Source: an uncultured Lachnospiraceae bacterium (GTDB taxonomy: Bacteria; Bacillota; Clostridia; Lachnospirales; Lachnospiraceae). From it: DNA of 64,000 nucleotides. The notes below the pieces were generated by a model, which was given only the letters and a program-made list of their open reading frames with translations, was not told the DNA's origin and did not search any database. Location: the NCBI GenBank assembly GCA_948470335.1, contig CAOKOL010000001.1, positions 1 through 64,000 of the forward strand, in the 5' to 3' direction. Below, in pieces: positions 1 through 8,718 of this stretch; positions within the stretch are counted from its first letter, which is position 1; the number at the start of each line of letters is the position of its first letter. A program made the position numbers and the translations under genes.

Positions 1-737
1 GGACCCGGACGGCCGATACCGGTCTTGCCTTCACCACCGCCGTGAGGATGGTCGTTGGGGTTCATAACGGAACCGCGAACCGTGGGTCTGAAGCCCATGT
101 GACGCTTCCGGCCTGCTTTACCGATATTAATCAGCGCATGGTCGCCGTTTCCTACCACGCCGATGGTGGCACGGCAGATAATGGGCACCATTCTCATCTC
201 TCCGGAGGGAAGTCTGAGGGTTGCGTATTTTCCTTCTTTCGCCATAAGCTGTGCGCTGTTTCCGGCGGAACGTACCAACTGGCCGCCTTTGCCGGGGTAC
301 AGCTCTACATTGTGAACCTGCGCACCGATCGGGATATTTTCCAGAGGCATACAGTTGCCTACTCTGGCCTCGGCGTGAGGGCCGTTCATCACCTTCATGC
401 CGTCTGTCAGCCCTTCGGGAGCCAGGATATATGCTTTCTCGCCGTCCGCATAGCAGATCAGCGCGATATTCGCGCTTCTGTTCGGATCGTATTCGATGCC
501 GATTACCGTTGCGGGAACGCCGTCTTTTCTTCTCTTAAAGTCGATTACTCTGTATTTTCTTCTGTTTCCGCCTCCGCGGTGTCTCACCGTAATTTTGCCC
601 TGGTTGTTACGTCCGGCATTCTTCTTCAAAGAAACGGTCAGTGATTTCTCCGGCGTACTCTTTGTAATCTCAGAAAAATCGGAACCGGTCATATTTCTTC
701 TGGAAGGTGTATATGGGTTGTATACTTTGATTCCCAT
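1..737 (-). CDS. rplB: 50S ribosomal protein L2 (3' end outside window)
   Basis: L2 is a primary 23S rRNA-binding protein at the peptidyl-transferase region of the large subunit. The start reads [18 protein letters not shown], the conserved L2 N-terminus, with AAAGGAG about 6 bases upstream of the ATG at 737. About 245 codons are visible. The family is usually about 275-280 residues, so roughly 30 C-terminal residues lie beyond the window edge. It is the fifth gene of the S10 operon, about 140 bases downstream of rplW. That gap is wide for this operon and contains two stem-loops. Identification is certain; only the 3' end is missing. Confidence 0.97.
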   Translation of the reverse strand, partial: MGIKVYNPYTPSRRNMTGSDFSEITKSTPEKSLTVSLKKNAGRNNQGKITVRHRGGGNRRKYRVIDFKRRKDGVPATVIGIEYDPNRSANIALICYADGEKAYILAPEGLTDGMKVMNGPHAEARVGNCMPLENIPIGAQVHNVELYPGKGGQLVRSAGNSAQLMAKEGKYATLRLPSGEMRMVPIICRATIGVVGNGDHALINIGKAGRKRHMGFRPTVRGSVMNPNDHPHGGGEGKTGIGRPG

Positions 738-762
738 TTTTGTTACTCCTTTCATCGTTATC

Positions 763-880
763 AGGCGCGCCCATGGCGCCTATATTCAGATATGGCCTCA
801 GCCATTTCACATAAACTCGTGTTCAAACGCTCTTTGGCGTTTTTTTCTGTGAACCGTCAAAAACGGTCCCTGCCGTTTTT
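763..880 (-). promoter_or_regulatory. Two stem-loops in the rplW-rplB spacer
   Basis: Reading the minus strand, the rplW stop codon sits in a hairpin with an 8-bp AAAAACGG/CCGTTTTT stem and a 6-base loop (859-880). The stem's last arm itself ends in five T, as in a weak intrinsic terminator. A second hairpin (AGGCGC/GCGCCT, 763-781) lies just ahead of the rplB ribosome binding site. They could set the level of the rplB-distal part of the operon or protect mRNA ends. The pairing is read directly; the function is inferred. Confidence 0.4.
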
Positions 881-1178
881 ATAAACCGGCAAAAAGCTCG
901 ATATCCGCGCTGTCCTCAGTCAACTGAACGATTGCTTTTTTCCGCTTTGCGGTCTTTCCAATCGTTCTGCCTCTTCTGCGGGTCTTGCCGTCCAGGTTCA
1001 TCGTGTTTACACGGGCAACCTTCGTTCCCTCGAACATCTTCTCCACGGCTTCTTTAATCATCGACTTGGTCGCTTCCGTGTGAACCAGGAAGGTATATTT
1101 CTTTTCCGCCATGGCAGACATGCTTTTCTCTGTCACAACTGGTTTGAGGATTACATCATAATATTTAATATCAGCCAT
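879..1178 (-). CDS. rplW: 50S ribosomal protein L23
   Basis: L23 binds 23S rRNA domain III at the polypeptide exit tunnel and docks trigger factor and SRP. The 99-residue product has the family features: [13 protein letters not shown] near the N-terminus, a basic RRRGRTIGK loop in the middle, and the usual length (95-100). Its ATG overlaps the rplD stop by one base (TAATG), so it is probably translationally coupled. It is the fourth gene of the S10 operon. Confidence 0.97.
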   Translation of the reverse strand: MADIKYYDVILKPVVTEKSMSAMAEKKYTFLVHTEATKSMIKEAVEKMFEGTKVARVNTMNLDGKTRRRGRTIGKTAKRKKAIVQLTEDSADIELFAGL

Positions 1179-1798
1179 TACGCATACACCTCCACGATTG
1201 TTTCCACAGCGGCCTTCGTTGTTACCACCGTATTGTATTTCAGAATGTCGTATACGTTGATCGTGTTCGTCAGAGCCGTCTTCACGTTCTCGATATTTCT
1301 TGCGGATCTCACCACATTCTGATCATTGCTGTCCAGAACAACCAGCGCCTTGTTTACGTTCAGAGCGTCCAGCATGGTCTTGAAGTTCTTCGTCTTAATC
1401 TCGTCCATGGCGATCTGATCTACCACGATAAACTTGCCTTCGTTCACTCTGCTGGTCAGCGCTGATTTCAGGGCCAGTCTCTTTTCCTTCTTGTTTAACT
1501 TGATTGTATAATCTCTCGGCTTCGGCGCAAATACGATGCCGCCGCCTGTCCACTGAGGCGCTCTCGTTGAACCCTGTCTTGCATGGCCTGTGCCTTTCTG
1601 TCTCCAGGGTTTCTTTCCGCCGCCGCTTACCTCGGCGCGGGTTTTGGCACTCTGGGTGCCCTGACGTTTATTCGCAAGCTGTGCCACAACTGCCATGTGT
1701 ACCAGATGTTCGTTCACTTCAACGCCGAACACCGCATCATTCAGCTCTAATGTGCCCACAGTCTCGCCCTTCATATTATAAACAGATACGTTTGCCAT
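1178..1798 (-). CDS. rplD: 50S ribosomal protein L4
   Basis: L4 binds 23S rRNA domain I, and its extended loop lines the exit tunnel. In several bacteria it also represses the S10 operon through the leader RNA. The 206-residue product has the tunnel-loop signature [19 protein letters not shown] and the C-terminal [10 protein letters not shown] region typical of bacterial L4. It is the third gene of the S10 operon, starts 29 bases after rplC, and overlaps rplW by one base. The structured leader upstream of rpsJ makes autogenous control plausible, but this sequence does not prove it. Confidence 0.97.
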   Translation of the reverse strand: MANVSVYNMKGETVGTLELNDAVFGVEVNEHLVHMAVVAQLANKRQGTQSAKTRAEVSGGGKKPWRQKGTGHARQGSTRAPQWTGGGIVFAPKPRDYTIKLNKKEKRLALKSALTSRVNEGKFIVVDQIAMDEIKTKNFKTMLDALNVNKALVVLDSNDQNVVRSARNIENVKTALTNTINVYDILKYNTVVTTKAAVETIVEVYA

Positions 1799-1827
1799 CT
1801 GTGTGGTCCTCCTTCCTTAGTAAAAAC

Positions 1828-2460
1828 TTAAATCGTTTTTACTGTCTCCTTCAGTGTTACCAACGCTTTTCTCGGTCCGGGAACAGAGCCTTTCACTAAG
1901 ATTACATTCTTCTCAGCATCCACTCTTACCACCTCAAGATTCTGGATGGTAATCTGCTTGTTGCCCATCTGTCCGGGCATCTTCTTACCCTTGAATACAC
2001 GTGACGGATCAGATGCGGAACCATTGGAACCTGCGTGACGATGGAACTTGGAACCATGGGTCATAGGGCCTCTGTGCTGTCCGTGTCTTTTGATCGCGCC
2101 CTGGAAGCCTTTGCCTTTGGAGATCGCCGTCGCGTCTACCTTATCGCCTGCCGCGAAGATATCTGCCTTGATCTCGTCTGTCAGCTTGTAATCGGCCGCG
2201 TTCTCCAGCTTGAACTCTCTGATATATCTCTTATAAGATACACCCGCTTTGTCGAAATGGCCCTTCACCGGTTTGCTCACCAGTTTTTCTCTCTTGTCCG
2301 CGAATCCGACCTGAACCGCCTCATAGCCGTCGTTCTCAACGGTTTTGATCTGCGTTACCACGCAGGGGCCTGCCTGAAGCACGGTTACGGGAGTCAATGT
2401 CCCATCCTCTGCAAAGATCTGCGTCATACCAATCTTTGTCGCCAAAATTGCTTTTTTCAT
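1828..2460 (-). CDS. rplC: 50S ribosomal protein L3
   Basis: L3 starts 50S assembly and reaches the peptidyl-transferase centre. The 210-residue product begins [16 protein letters not shown], the conserved L3 start, and carries [17 protein letters not shown] and the KKMPGQMG segment near the catalytic centre. It is the second gene of the S10 operon. AGGAGG lies a little upstream of the ATG. A 112-base spacer separates it from rpsJ, with no terminator seen in it. Confidence 0.97.
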   Translation of the reverse strand: MKKAILATKIGMTQIFAEDGTLTPVTVLQAGPCVVTQIKTVENDGYEAVQVGFADKREKLVSKPVKGHFDKAGVSYKRYIREFKLENAADYKLTDEIKADIFAAGDKVDATAISKGKGFQGAIKRHGQHRGPMTHGSKFHRHAGSNGSASDPSRVFKGKKMPGQMGNKQITIQNLEVVRVDAEKNVILVKGSVPGPRKALVTLKETVKTI

Positions 2461-2572
2461 TAACTATTTTACCTCCTGTTCATCTACAGCGGAACACTTG
2501 CGTGTTCATCCTAGACTTGCTTCCGGCCTTTCTGTAAGGGGCTGTCCGCAATAGGATTTTCACTCTCTTAGA

Positions 2573-2890
2573 TTATTTTTGTTTCATTTTGATATTGATA
2601 TTCACACCTGCGGGCATCTCAAGTCTGGACAGGGCGTCTACGGTCTTCTGGGTAGGCGCGATGATGTCGATCAGTCTCTTATGGGTCCTCTGCTCGAACT
2701 GTTCTCTGGAATCCTTATATTTGTGAACCGCTCTTAAGATGGTCACTACCTCTTTCTTTGTGGGCAACGGTACCGGGCCGCTCACCTGTGATCCCGTTCT
2801 CTTTACAGTGTCGATGATTTTTCCGGCTGACTGATCCACCAGCTGATGGTCGTATGCCTTTAATGTGATTCTCATTACCTGACTTGCCAT
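2573..2890 (-). CDS. rpsJ: 30S ribosomal protein S10 (NusE)
   Basis: S10 is a small-subunit head protein and, as NusE, links NusG and ribosomes in antitermination. The 105-residue product contains the conserved [19 protein letters not shown] start and the [18 protein letters not shown] segment. A strong AAAGGAGGCGAC site precedes the ATG. It is the first gene of the operon; the roughly 300-base leader upstream has its own promoter and long-range pairing. Usual family length, certain call. Confidence 0.98.
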   Translation of the reverse strand: MASQVMRITLKAYDHQLVDQSAGKIIDTVKRTGSQVSGPVPLPTKKEVVTILRAVHKYKDSREQFEQRTHKRLIDIIAPTQKTVDALSRLEMPAGVNINIKMKQK

Positions 2891-2976
2891 AAAAAAAGTC
2901 GCCTCCTTTTCGCACTTTTTTAAAATCCTGCAAAATGCGTCTCCGGCACATTTTACTGGATACTTCGTAATAAGTA

Positions 2977-3090
2977 CGACAAGCGGTGACTGTACACTCT
3001 CCCGTGTGTATCCTGTCGGTCTGTTCTGACCCCTTCACACGTATTCCCCTGCTGTTCGCAGTACCTTCTAATCTGTACAGTGACTTGTCG
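2977..3090 (-). ncRNA. Structured leader RNA of the S10 operon
   Basis: In the transcript before rpsJ, a long-range stem closes this segment: CGACAAG (3084-3090) pairs with CTTGTCG (2977-2983), continued by ACTGTACA/TGTACAGT (3074-3081 with 2989-2996). Inside are a CGTGTG/CACACG helix and a GGTC/GACC hairpin. This 15-bp interrupted stem with nested hairpins is what an autogenous L4-type leader would look like. Whether it belongs to a named leader family cannot be told by eye. Confidence 0.6.
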
Positions 3091-3195
3091 CCAGTTTCCT
3101 AACTTGACATTCGCTCCACGGAAAACCTGCCTTCTCAACTGATTTTAAGAGGCAGCAACCTCGCGCTTCACCGCTATCATGTCACAGCATTTACA

Positions 3196-3224
3196 AGTAT
3201 ACACGATGTTTTCAGGAAATGCAA
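3196..3224 (-). promoter_or_regulatory. Sigma-A promoter of the S10 operon
   Basis: On the minus strand TTGCAT (3219-3224), a 17-base spacer and TATACT (3196-3201) make a strong vegetative promoter. It places the transcript start near 3189, giving a leader of about 300 bases before rpsJ. Confidence 0.75.
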
Positions 3225-3311
3225 GAATTTTTTTCCGGTTTTTCCGGGTGTGATTTGATGTATGAAATTTTGTGCATGGAACCGGACCCTTTCGCCCCGC
3301 TCCCCCGTTGC

Positions 3312-3340
3312 TTGCCAACAAAGAGCATTTATGATATGAT
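3312..3340 (+). promoter_or_regulatory. Sigma-A promoter of the DUF2284 gene
   Basis: TTGCCA (3312-3317), a 17-base spacer and TATGAT (3335-3340) lie about 55 bases ahead of the ATG at 3398. It is divergent from the S10 operon promoter, whose -35 lies only about 90 bases away. Confidence 0.7.
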
Positions 3341-3397
3341 GAACAACAGCAAAAGACAAAACAAACCTACATTTAATATAGAAAGGAAATACATATC

Positions 3398-3940
3398 ATG
3401 TCCGTACCCGAAAACCATCAAGAGATTATTGAAAGTTTTATCCTGGATTATCCGGTCTGCGAATATCGTTTTCTGGAGCGGGAAGACCTGATCTTCTCTC
3501 CCCATGTGCGCACCATCTGTCAGACAGACTGCAAGCGCTACGGCCATTCCTGGGCCTGCCCTCCCGTGGTGGGCACCATCGAAGAATGTATCAAGCGGTG
3601 CCAGCATTATCAGCACGCGTTTCTTTTCTCCACCGTTACGGACGTGGCGGATTCCTTTGATATGGAAGGCTGTCTGGATGCCCGCCGGGACCACGAGGAG
3701 GTATCCTACCAGATTACCCAGGCGTTTAAAGCGCATTTCCCCGACGTGCTGACGCTGACCACCGGCTGTATGATCTGCGACAAATGCGCTTACCCCGACG
3801 AGCCCTGCCGCCACCCGGAGAGACGGTTTTCCACTATCGAAAGTCACGGCATCCTGATTATGCAGATGGCGGCTCTGAAAGAGATGAATTATGACTGCGG
3901 CTGCAATATTGTCACTTATTTCAGCCTGCTGCTCTACTAA
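3398..3940 (+). CDS. DUF2284 cysteine-rich putative metal-binding protein
   Basis: A 180-residue soluble protein with two cysteine groups. The first is near residues 40-55, with the SWACPP motif that defines DUF2284. The second is GCMICDKCAYPDEPC near residues 125-140, which looks like a metal or Fe-S site. The family has no proven function. It is a single-gene unit with its own promoter, between the divergent S10 operon and the convergent helicase gene. No signal peptide or membrane segment is visible. Family assignment is good; role unknown. Confidence 0.8.
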   Translation: MSVPENHQEIIESFILDYPVCEYRFLEREDLIFSPHVRTICQTDCKRYGHSWACPPVVGTIEECIKRCQHYQHAFLFSTVTDVADSFDMEGCLDARRDHEEVSYQITQAFKAHFPDVLTLTTGCMICDKCAYPDEPCRHPERRFSTIESHGILIMQMAALKEMNYDCGCNIVTYFSLLLY

Positions 3941-4007
3941 ACGGCCGGCGCACACAGACAGGAACTAATCCGGGCCCTTAAATGATCCGGACCGGAACGC
4001 CTGCCGC

Positions 4008-6434
4008 TCAGGACTCCCAGAACCGCCGGATGACATTGCCCACATTGCCCACGTTGACTCTGTACATATGCTCCCACTCTCTCGGAAACAGCATTCTGTT
4101 TTCACCGAGAGCAAAACGGTCGTCCAAAAGAAGAATCACACCTTTGTCCTTGGCGGTCCGGATCACTCTTCCGGCCGCCTGCAGGACTTTATTCATTCCC
4201 GGAAAACGGTAGGCATAATCAAAACCTGTCTGTTTTCGGGCAGTATCGCGGACGGCTGCCGCTTCATGGCTGTCTGCCCCCGTATCATAATGCTGCCGGA
4301 TAATCTCCCGCTCCGCGCAGACCAGCGGAAGTCCGGTTCCCACAATCAGCGCGCCGATCAGCGCTTCTCCTTTCAAATCAATCCCCTCTGAGAAGATTCC
4401 GCCCATAACGCAGAACCCCACGACGCTTTCCTGAACATCTGACCGGAAATTCTCCAGAAATGCTTCCCGCTTTTTCTCATCCATATTTCCTGACTGCAAA
4501 ATCAGCCGGAAGGCATCCCCATCAGTCCTCATTCCACTGTCAGTTCCGCTCTGCGCCTCCTCCCTTTTGGCTTTGCAGGCCGCCACCTGCTCCATAAACT
4601 GATAAGAAGGAAAAAACACCAGATAATTCCCCGGCTTTGCCTTTACCGTCTCCTCCACATAACGCCAGACTCTCTCATAAGAATGCTTCCCCCGTCTGGC
4701 ATACCTGCTGCTCACATCCTCCGCCACGCAGACCAGCCGGTTCTCTGCCGGAAAAGGCGATTCTGCATAAATGGCATATTCTTCCTGATTCCCGGTCAGC
4801 AGTTCCTTATAATAGCCCACCGGCAAAAGGGTGGCTGAAAAAAAGACGGCGCTGACGCCTTTCGAAAGCCGATCCTGCAGATTTTTTGCCGGATTAATGC
4901 AGAGCAGCTTCACCATAAACCGCCCGTCCTCTCTGTGGGCCGTATAAAACCGATAGTTTTCATCCGCAAGATCATAGATATTCAGAAACGACCGCAGCTT
5001 AAAATAAAAGTCCAGCGCCGCCGGCTCCGCAAATTCTCCGTGTTCTTCCAGATAAACCTCCAATTCCGTATACAGCGCCGTAAAAGGAATAACCAACTGG
5101 CTTAACTGTTCCTGCACCGCATAATCGTCGCATTCCCGTTTCAGCTCCAAAAGAAGCTGATTACAGCGGTTCAGCATTCTGGAAATTTTAGGATATTTTT
5201 CTTTGAATATCCTTCTCGTCTCAAGAAAATCCTCTTTATCAATGGAAGCGCTGTACATCTCCCTGGCCCGGTCCGCCAGATTATGGGCCTCGTCCACCAG
5301 AAACAGATAGTTTCCCGACGCGCCCTCCCCAAAAAAACGCCTCAGATATGCGTCCGGATCAAATACATAATTATAATCGCAGATTATCATATCCGTCCAG
5401 CAGGCCGCATCCAGAGACAGTTCAAACGGACAGACCTGATGCTTCTCACCGTAGTCCGTCACCGTCTGCCTGTCCGCAAAATTTTCATGCAGAATCAGAT
5501 CATAGACCGCCTCATTCACCCGGTCAAAATGCCCTCTGGCTCTTTCGCACACCACAGGATTACACTCCGCCTGTTCAAAAGGACATATCTTTTCCCTAGC
5601 AGTCAAAGTCACCGAAGAAAGCCACAGACCGTTCCGGCAGAGAATCCCCAGCGCCTGCTCCGCCACGGTCCGGGTAATCGTTTTCGCCGTCATATAAAAG
5701 AGTTTGTCTCCGAGTCCTTCGCCCATGGCTTTCACCGCCGGAAACATCACCGCCAGCGTCTTGCCGATGCCGGTAGCCGCCTGAATCATCAGATTTCTCT
5801 TATCGGCGATGGACCGGTAAACCGCCGCCGCCAGCCTGCGCTGCCCGTCTCTGTAAGGATAGGGAAAGACAGCCTCTTTGATCGTCCGGTCTCTCGCCTC
5901 CTGATGCTCCCACAGAAATACGGCCCATTTCTCATAGGCCGCTTTTACACCCTCAAACCATTCGGTAAGCTGCCCGACAGTAAACAGCTCCCGAAAATAT
6001 TTTCTGATCTCCGTCTCCAGATTCACATACGTCATCTGAACCCCGATCTGTTCCAGGCCATGCTGCTTTCCGTAAATATAGGCATAACACATGGCCTGGG
6101 CCTTATGGACAAAGACAGGTTCCTCCATCCTGGCCACATCCTGGTACATCCCTTTGATCTCATCGATCCAGACCTGTCCTTCTTCCCGGAAAATGCCGTC
6201 CGCCCGTCCTTCCAGGCGAAAAAGTCCGGGCCCCAGCTCCTCCTCTGCTTTCAGGGAAACCTCCGCCTGGTAATCTCCGCCCATGCCGCGCTGCAGCTTC
6301 CTGTGAATCCGGCTTCCCGCCGCCATGGCATCCGCCTCTTTTCCCCGGCGGCGGCGGTCGATATCCCCTGACTTAAAAACAAATTCCACCAGATCCCGCA
6401 CGGACATTTTCATAACCGGCCTGTCCTGTCCCAT
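4008..6434 (-). CDS. Cas4/RecB-like nuclease fused to XPD/DinG-type DNA helicase
   Basis: About 808 residues. The N-terminal 170 residues look like a PD-(D/E)XK nuclease: H44, GRADG with D79, DEIK with E92 and K94, then a YAY helix. The rest is a superfamily-2 helicase with Walker A ATGIGKT near residue 220 and DEAH near residue 380. Cysteines between them (KICPFEQAECNPVVC, QVCPF, IICDYNY) fit the Fe-S cluster of XPD/DinG helicases. C-terminal motifs include QAAGRVIRT. It probably unwinds and trims DNA in repair. I chose ATG 6434, with AAGGA 8 bases upstream. A GTG at 6467 overlapping the tex stop is possible but has no clear ribosome site. Confidence 0.85.
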   Translation of the reverse strand: MGQDRPVMKMSVRDLVEFVFKSGDIDRRRRGKEADAMAAGSRIHRKLQRGMGGDYQAEVSLKAEEELGPGLFRLEGRADGIFREEGQVWIDEIKGMYQDVARMEEPVFVHKAQAMCYAYIYGKQHGLEQIGVQMTYVNLETEIRKYFRELFTVGQLTEWFEGVKAAYEKWAVFLWEHQEARDRTIKEAVFPYPYRDGQRRLAAAVYRSIADKRNLMIQAATGIGKTLAVMFPAVKAMGEGLGDKLFYMTAKTITRTVAEQALGILCRNGLWLSSVTLTAREKICPFEQAECNPVVCERARGHFDRVNEAVYDLILHENFADRQTVTDYGEKHQVCPFELSLDAACWTDMIICDYNYVFDPDAYLRRFFGEGASGNYLFLVDEAHNLADRAREMYSASIDKEDFLETRRIFKEKYPKISRMLNRCNQLLLELKRECDDYAVQEQLSQLVIPFTALYTELEVYLEEHGEFAEPAALDFYFKLRSFLNIYDLADENYRFYTAHREDGRFMVKLLCINPAKNLQDRLSKGVSAVFFSATLLPVGYYKELLTGNQEEYAIYAESPFPAENRLVCVAEDVSSRYARRGKHSYERVWRYVEETVKAKPGNYLVFFPSYQFMEQVAACKAKREEAQSGTDSGMRTDGDAFRLILQSGNMDEKKREAFLENFRSDVQESVVGFCVMGGIFSEGIDLKGEALIGALIVGTGLPLVCAEREIIRQHYDTGADSHEAAAVRDTARKQTGFDYAYRFPGMNKVLQAAGRVIRTAKDKGVILLLDDRFALGENRMLFPREWEHMYRVNVGNVGNVIRRFWES

Positions 6435-6463
6435 AAAAATGATCCTTTCACGGTCAGCGTGTT

Positions 6464-8608
6464 TCACAGCTTCATCGTAAGCTGGATCCGCTTCTTCACC
6501 GGGTCCACCGACATCACCTTAACCTCCACGATATCTCCCACACTGACCACATCCAGCGGATGCTTTACATAATGGTCCGCCATCTGGGAAATATGCACCA
6601 GACCGTCCTGATGAACGCCGATATCCACAAAGGCGCCGAAATCAATGACATTCCGAACCGTCCCTTTTAATGTCATCCCCGGCTTTAAATCTTCCATCTC
6701 CATCACGTCCGTGCGCAGAATCGGCTTTGGCATCTCATCCCGCGGATCTCTGGAAGGTTTTTCCAGTTCCTTTACCAGATCATCCAGCGTGATTTTCCCC
6801 ACGCCGAGCGCCTCGGCCAGACCGCCGGTGCTGCGGGCTTTCTTTCCGATCTCTTTTAATCCGCCCAAACGCAGGTCTTCGGGGCTGTAGCCCAGCCGCT
6901 TCATCAGAGCGGCCGCCGTCTCATAGCTTTCCGGATGCACCGCCGTGGCATCCAGAGGGTTCTCTCCCTCCGAGATGCGCAGAAAACCGGCACACTGCTC
7001 ATAAGCCTTGGGGCCCAGCTTCGCCACCTTTAAAAGCTGCTTCCGGTTCACAAACCGGCCGTTCTCCTCCCGGTATCCCACGATATTTTTGGCGATCACC
7101 TTCGTGATGCCCGAAACATATTCCAAAAGCGAGGCAGACGCCGTGTTCAGGTCCACGCCCACCCGGTTCACACAGTCTTCCACCACGCCGTTCAGCGCTT
7201 CTCCCAGCTTTTTCTGGTTCATATCGTGCTGATACTGCCCCACACCGATGGATTTGGGATCAATTTTCACCAGCTCCGCCAGAGGATCCTGAAGGCGCCT
7301 TGCGATAGATACCGCGCTTCTCTGGGCCACGTCATAATCCGGAAATTCCTCCGCCGCCAGCTTGCTGGCCGAATAGACGGATGCGCCCGCTTCATTGGTA
7401 ATAATATACTGCACCGGCTCATCCAGCTCTTTTAACAGCTCCACAATCACCTGCTCCGACTCTCTGGACGCCGTTCCGTTTCCCACGGAGATCAGCGTCA
7501 CATGATATTTGCGGATCATATCCTTTAAAATCCGTTTTGATTCTTCCGCCTGCCGCTTCGATCCCGCCGTGGCAAACACCACCGCAGTGTCCAGCACCTT
7601 ACCCGTAGCATCCACAACAGCCAGCTTGCAGCCCGTCCGAAAACCCGGATCCCAGCCCAGCACGATCTGTCCCGTAATCGGCGGCTGCAAAAGAAGCTGG
7701 GTCAGATTCTGGCCAAACACCTTAATCGAAGCATCCTCCGCCCGCTCGGTCAGCTCATTTCTGATCTCCCGCTCAATGGCTGGTCCGATCAGCCGTTTAT
7801 AGCTGTCCGCTATCGCCGCTTTCAGAACCGGCGTCGTATGGGGATTACTGCCGGTCAGAATCTTATTGCCCAAATAGCTGAGAATCTGGTCTTCCGGCGC
7901 TTCAATCTTCACCGACAGAAACTTCTGGTCCTCCCCTCTGTTAATGGCAAGAATCCTGTGCTCCGCCAGTTTTTTCACCGGCTCGCTGAAATCATAATAC
8001 ATGCCGTACACAGAATCCACCTCCGGATCTTTCGCCTCCGACACAAGCCTGCCCTCCTGGGCGGTCAGCCGGCGGATAAAGGTACGGTAAGAAGCCTCGT
8101 CGGAAATCTGCTCGGCAATAATATCCTGGGCCCCCTGTATGGCGTCGCACACAGTTTCCACACCCTTCTCCGGGTCCACAAAGCCGGCAGCCTCCGTCTC
8201 CAGCGGCCGGGAAAGTTCCTGCCGGCAGATAATCTCCGCCAGCGGCTCCAGTCCTTTTTCCTTTGCCATCATGGCCCGGGTGCGCCGCTTCGGCCGGTAG
8301 GGACGGTAAAGATCTTCCACCGCCACCAGCGTCTTTGCGTCTTCTATGGCTTTTTTCAGTTCCGCCGTCAGCTTGCCCTGTTCCTCAATGGTGGACAAAA
8401 CCTGGGCCTTCTTTTCCTCAAGCCCTCTTAAATATCTGAGCCGCTCATCCAGATTCCGAAGCGTCTCATCATCCAGAGAGCCTGTAACCTCCTTCCGGTA
8501 TCTGGCGATAAAAGGAATGGTATTTCCCTCGTCGATCAGTTTTACCGCCGCATCCGTCTGTCCCTGACGGATGCCCAGTTCTTCCGTAAGAACCTTAATA
8601 ATATCCAT
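6464..8608 (-). CDS. tex: Tex family RNA-binding transcription accessory protein
   Basis: 714 residues with the order known for Tex: an N-terminal helical domain, a YqgF/RNase H-like domain (GWDPGFRTGCKLAVVD near residue 330), helix-hairpin-helix repeats (NTASASLLEYVSGI, then KAYEQCAGFLRI) and a C-terminal S1 domain (GTVRNVIDFGAFVDIG onward, residues 640-714). Tex proteins bind nucleic acid and affect transcription and stress tolerance; the exact role is unsettled. The helicase gene begins within or just after its stop, so the two are probably co-transcribed. Confidence 0.93.
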   Translation of the reverse strand: MDIIKVLTEELGIRQGQTDAAVKLIDEGNTIPFIARYRKEVTGSLDDETLRNLDERLRYLRGLEEKKAQVLSTIEEQGKLTAELKKAIEDAKTLVAVEDLYRPYRPKRRTRAMMAKEKGLEPLAEIICRQELSRPLETEAAGFVDPEKGVETVCDAIQGAQDIIAEQISDEASYRTFIRRLTAQEGRLVSEAKDPEVDSVYGMYYDFSEPVKKLAEHRILAINRGEDQKFLSVKIEAPEDQILSYLGNKILTGSNPHTTPVLKAAIADSYKRLIGPAIEREIRNELTERAEDASIKVFGQNLTQLLLQPPITGQIVLGWDPGFRTGCKLAVVDATGKVLDTAVVFATAGSKRQAEESKRILKDMIRKYHVTLISVGNGTASRESEQVIVELLKELDEPVQYIITNEAGASVYSASKLAAEEFPDYDVAQRSAVSIARRLQDPLAELVKIDPKSIGVGQYQHDMNQKKLGEALNGVVEDCVNRVGVDLNTASASLLEYVSGITKVIAKNIVGYREENGRFVNRKQLLKVAKLGPKAYEQCAGFLRISEGENPLDATAVHPESYETAAALMKRLGYSPEDLRLGGLKEIGKKARSTGGLAEALGVGKITLDDLVKELEKPSRDPRDEMPKPILRTDVMEMEDLKPGMTLKGTVRNVIDFGAFVDIGVHQDGLVHISQMADHYVKHPLDVVSVGDIVEVKVMSVDPVKKRIQLTMKL

Positions 8609-8633
8609 CGTTTCTATATACCCCTTACAATGA

Positions 8634-8690
8634 CATGTACTCCCAAAACTTCCTGCCCTCTAAGCCGCGGTCAGATTCCGGGAGTACATG
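8634..8690. repeat. 11-bp perfect inverted repeat between hom and tex
   Basis: CATGTACTCCC at 8634-8644 is repeated inverted at 8680-8690 around a 35-base loop. There is no T-run, so it is not a typical terminator. The core ATGTACTCCC occurs again at 12365-12374. It may be a processing site or an operator. Function unknown. Confidence 0.5.
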
Positions 8691-8718
8691 GATTTTCCTA
8701 TTTTCTTCTGCTGTTCTC

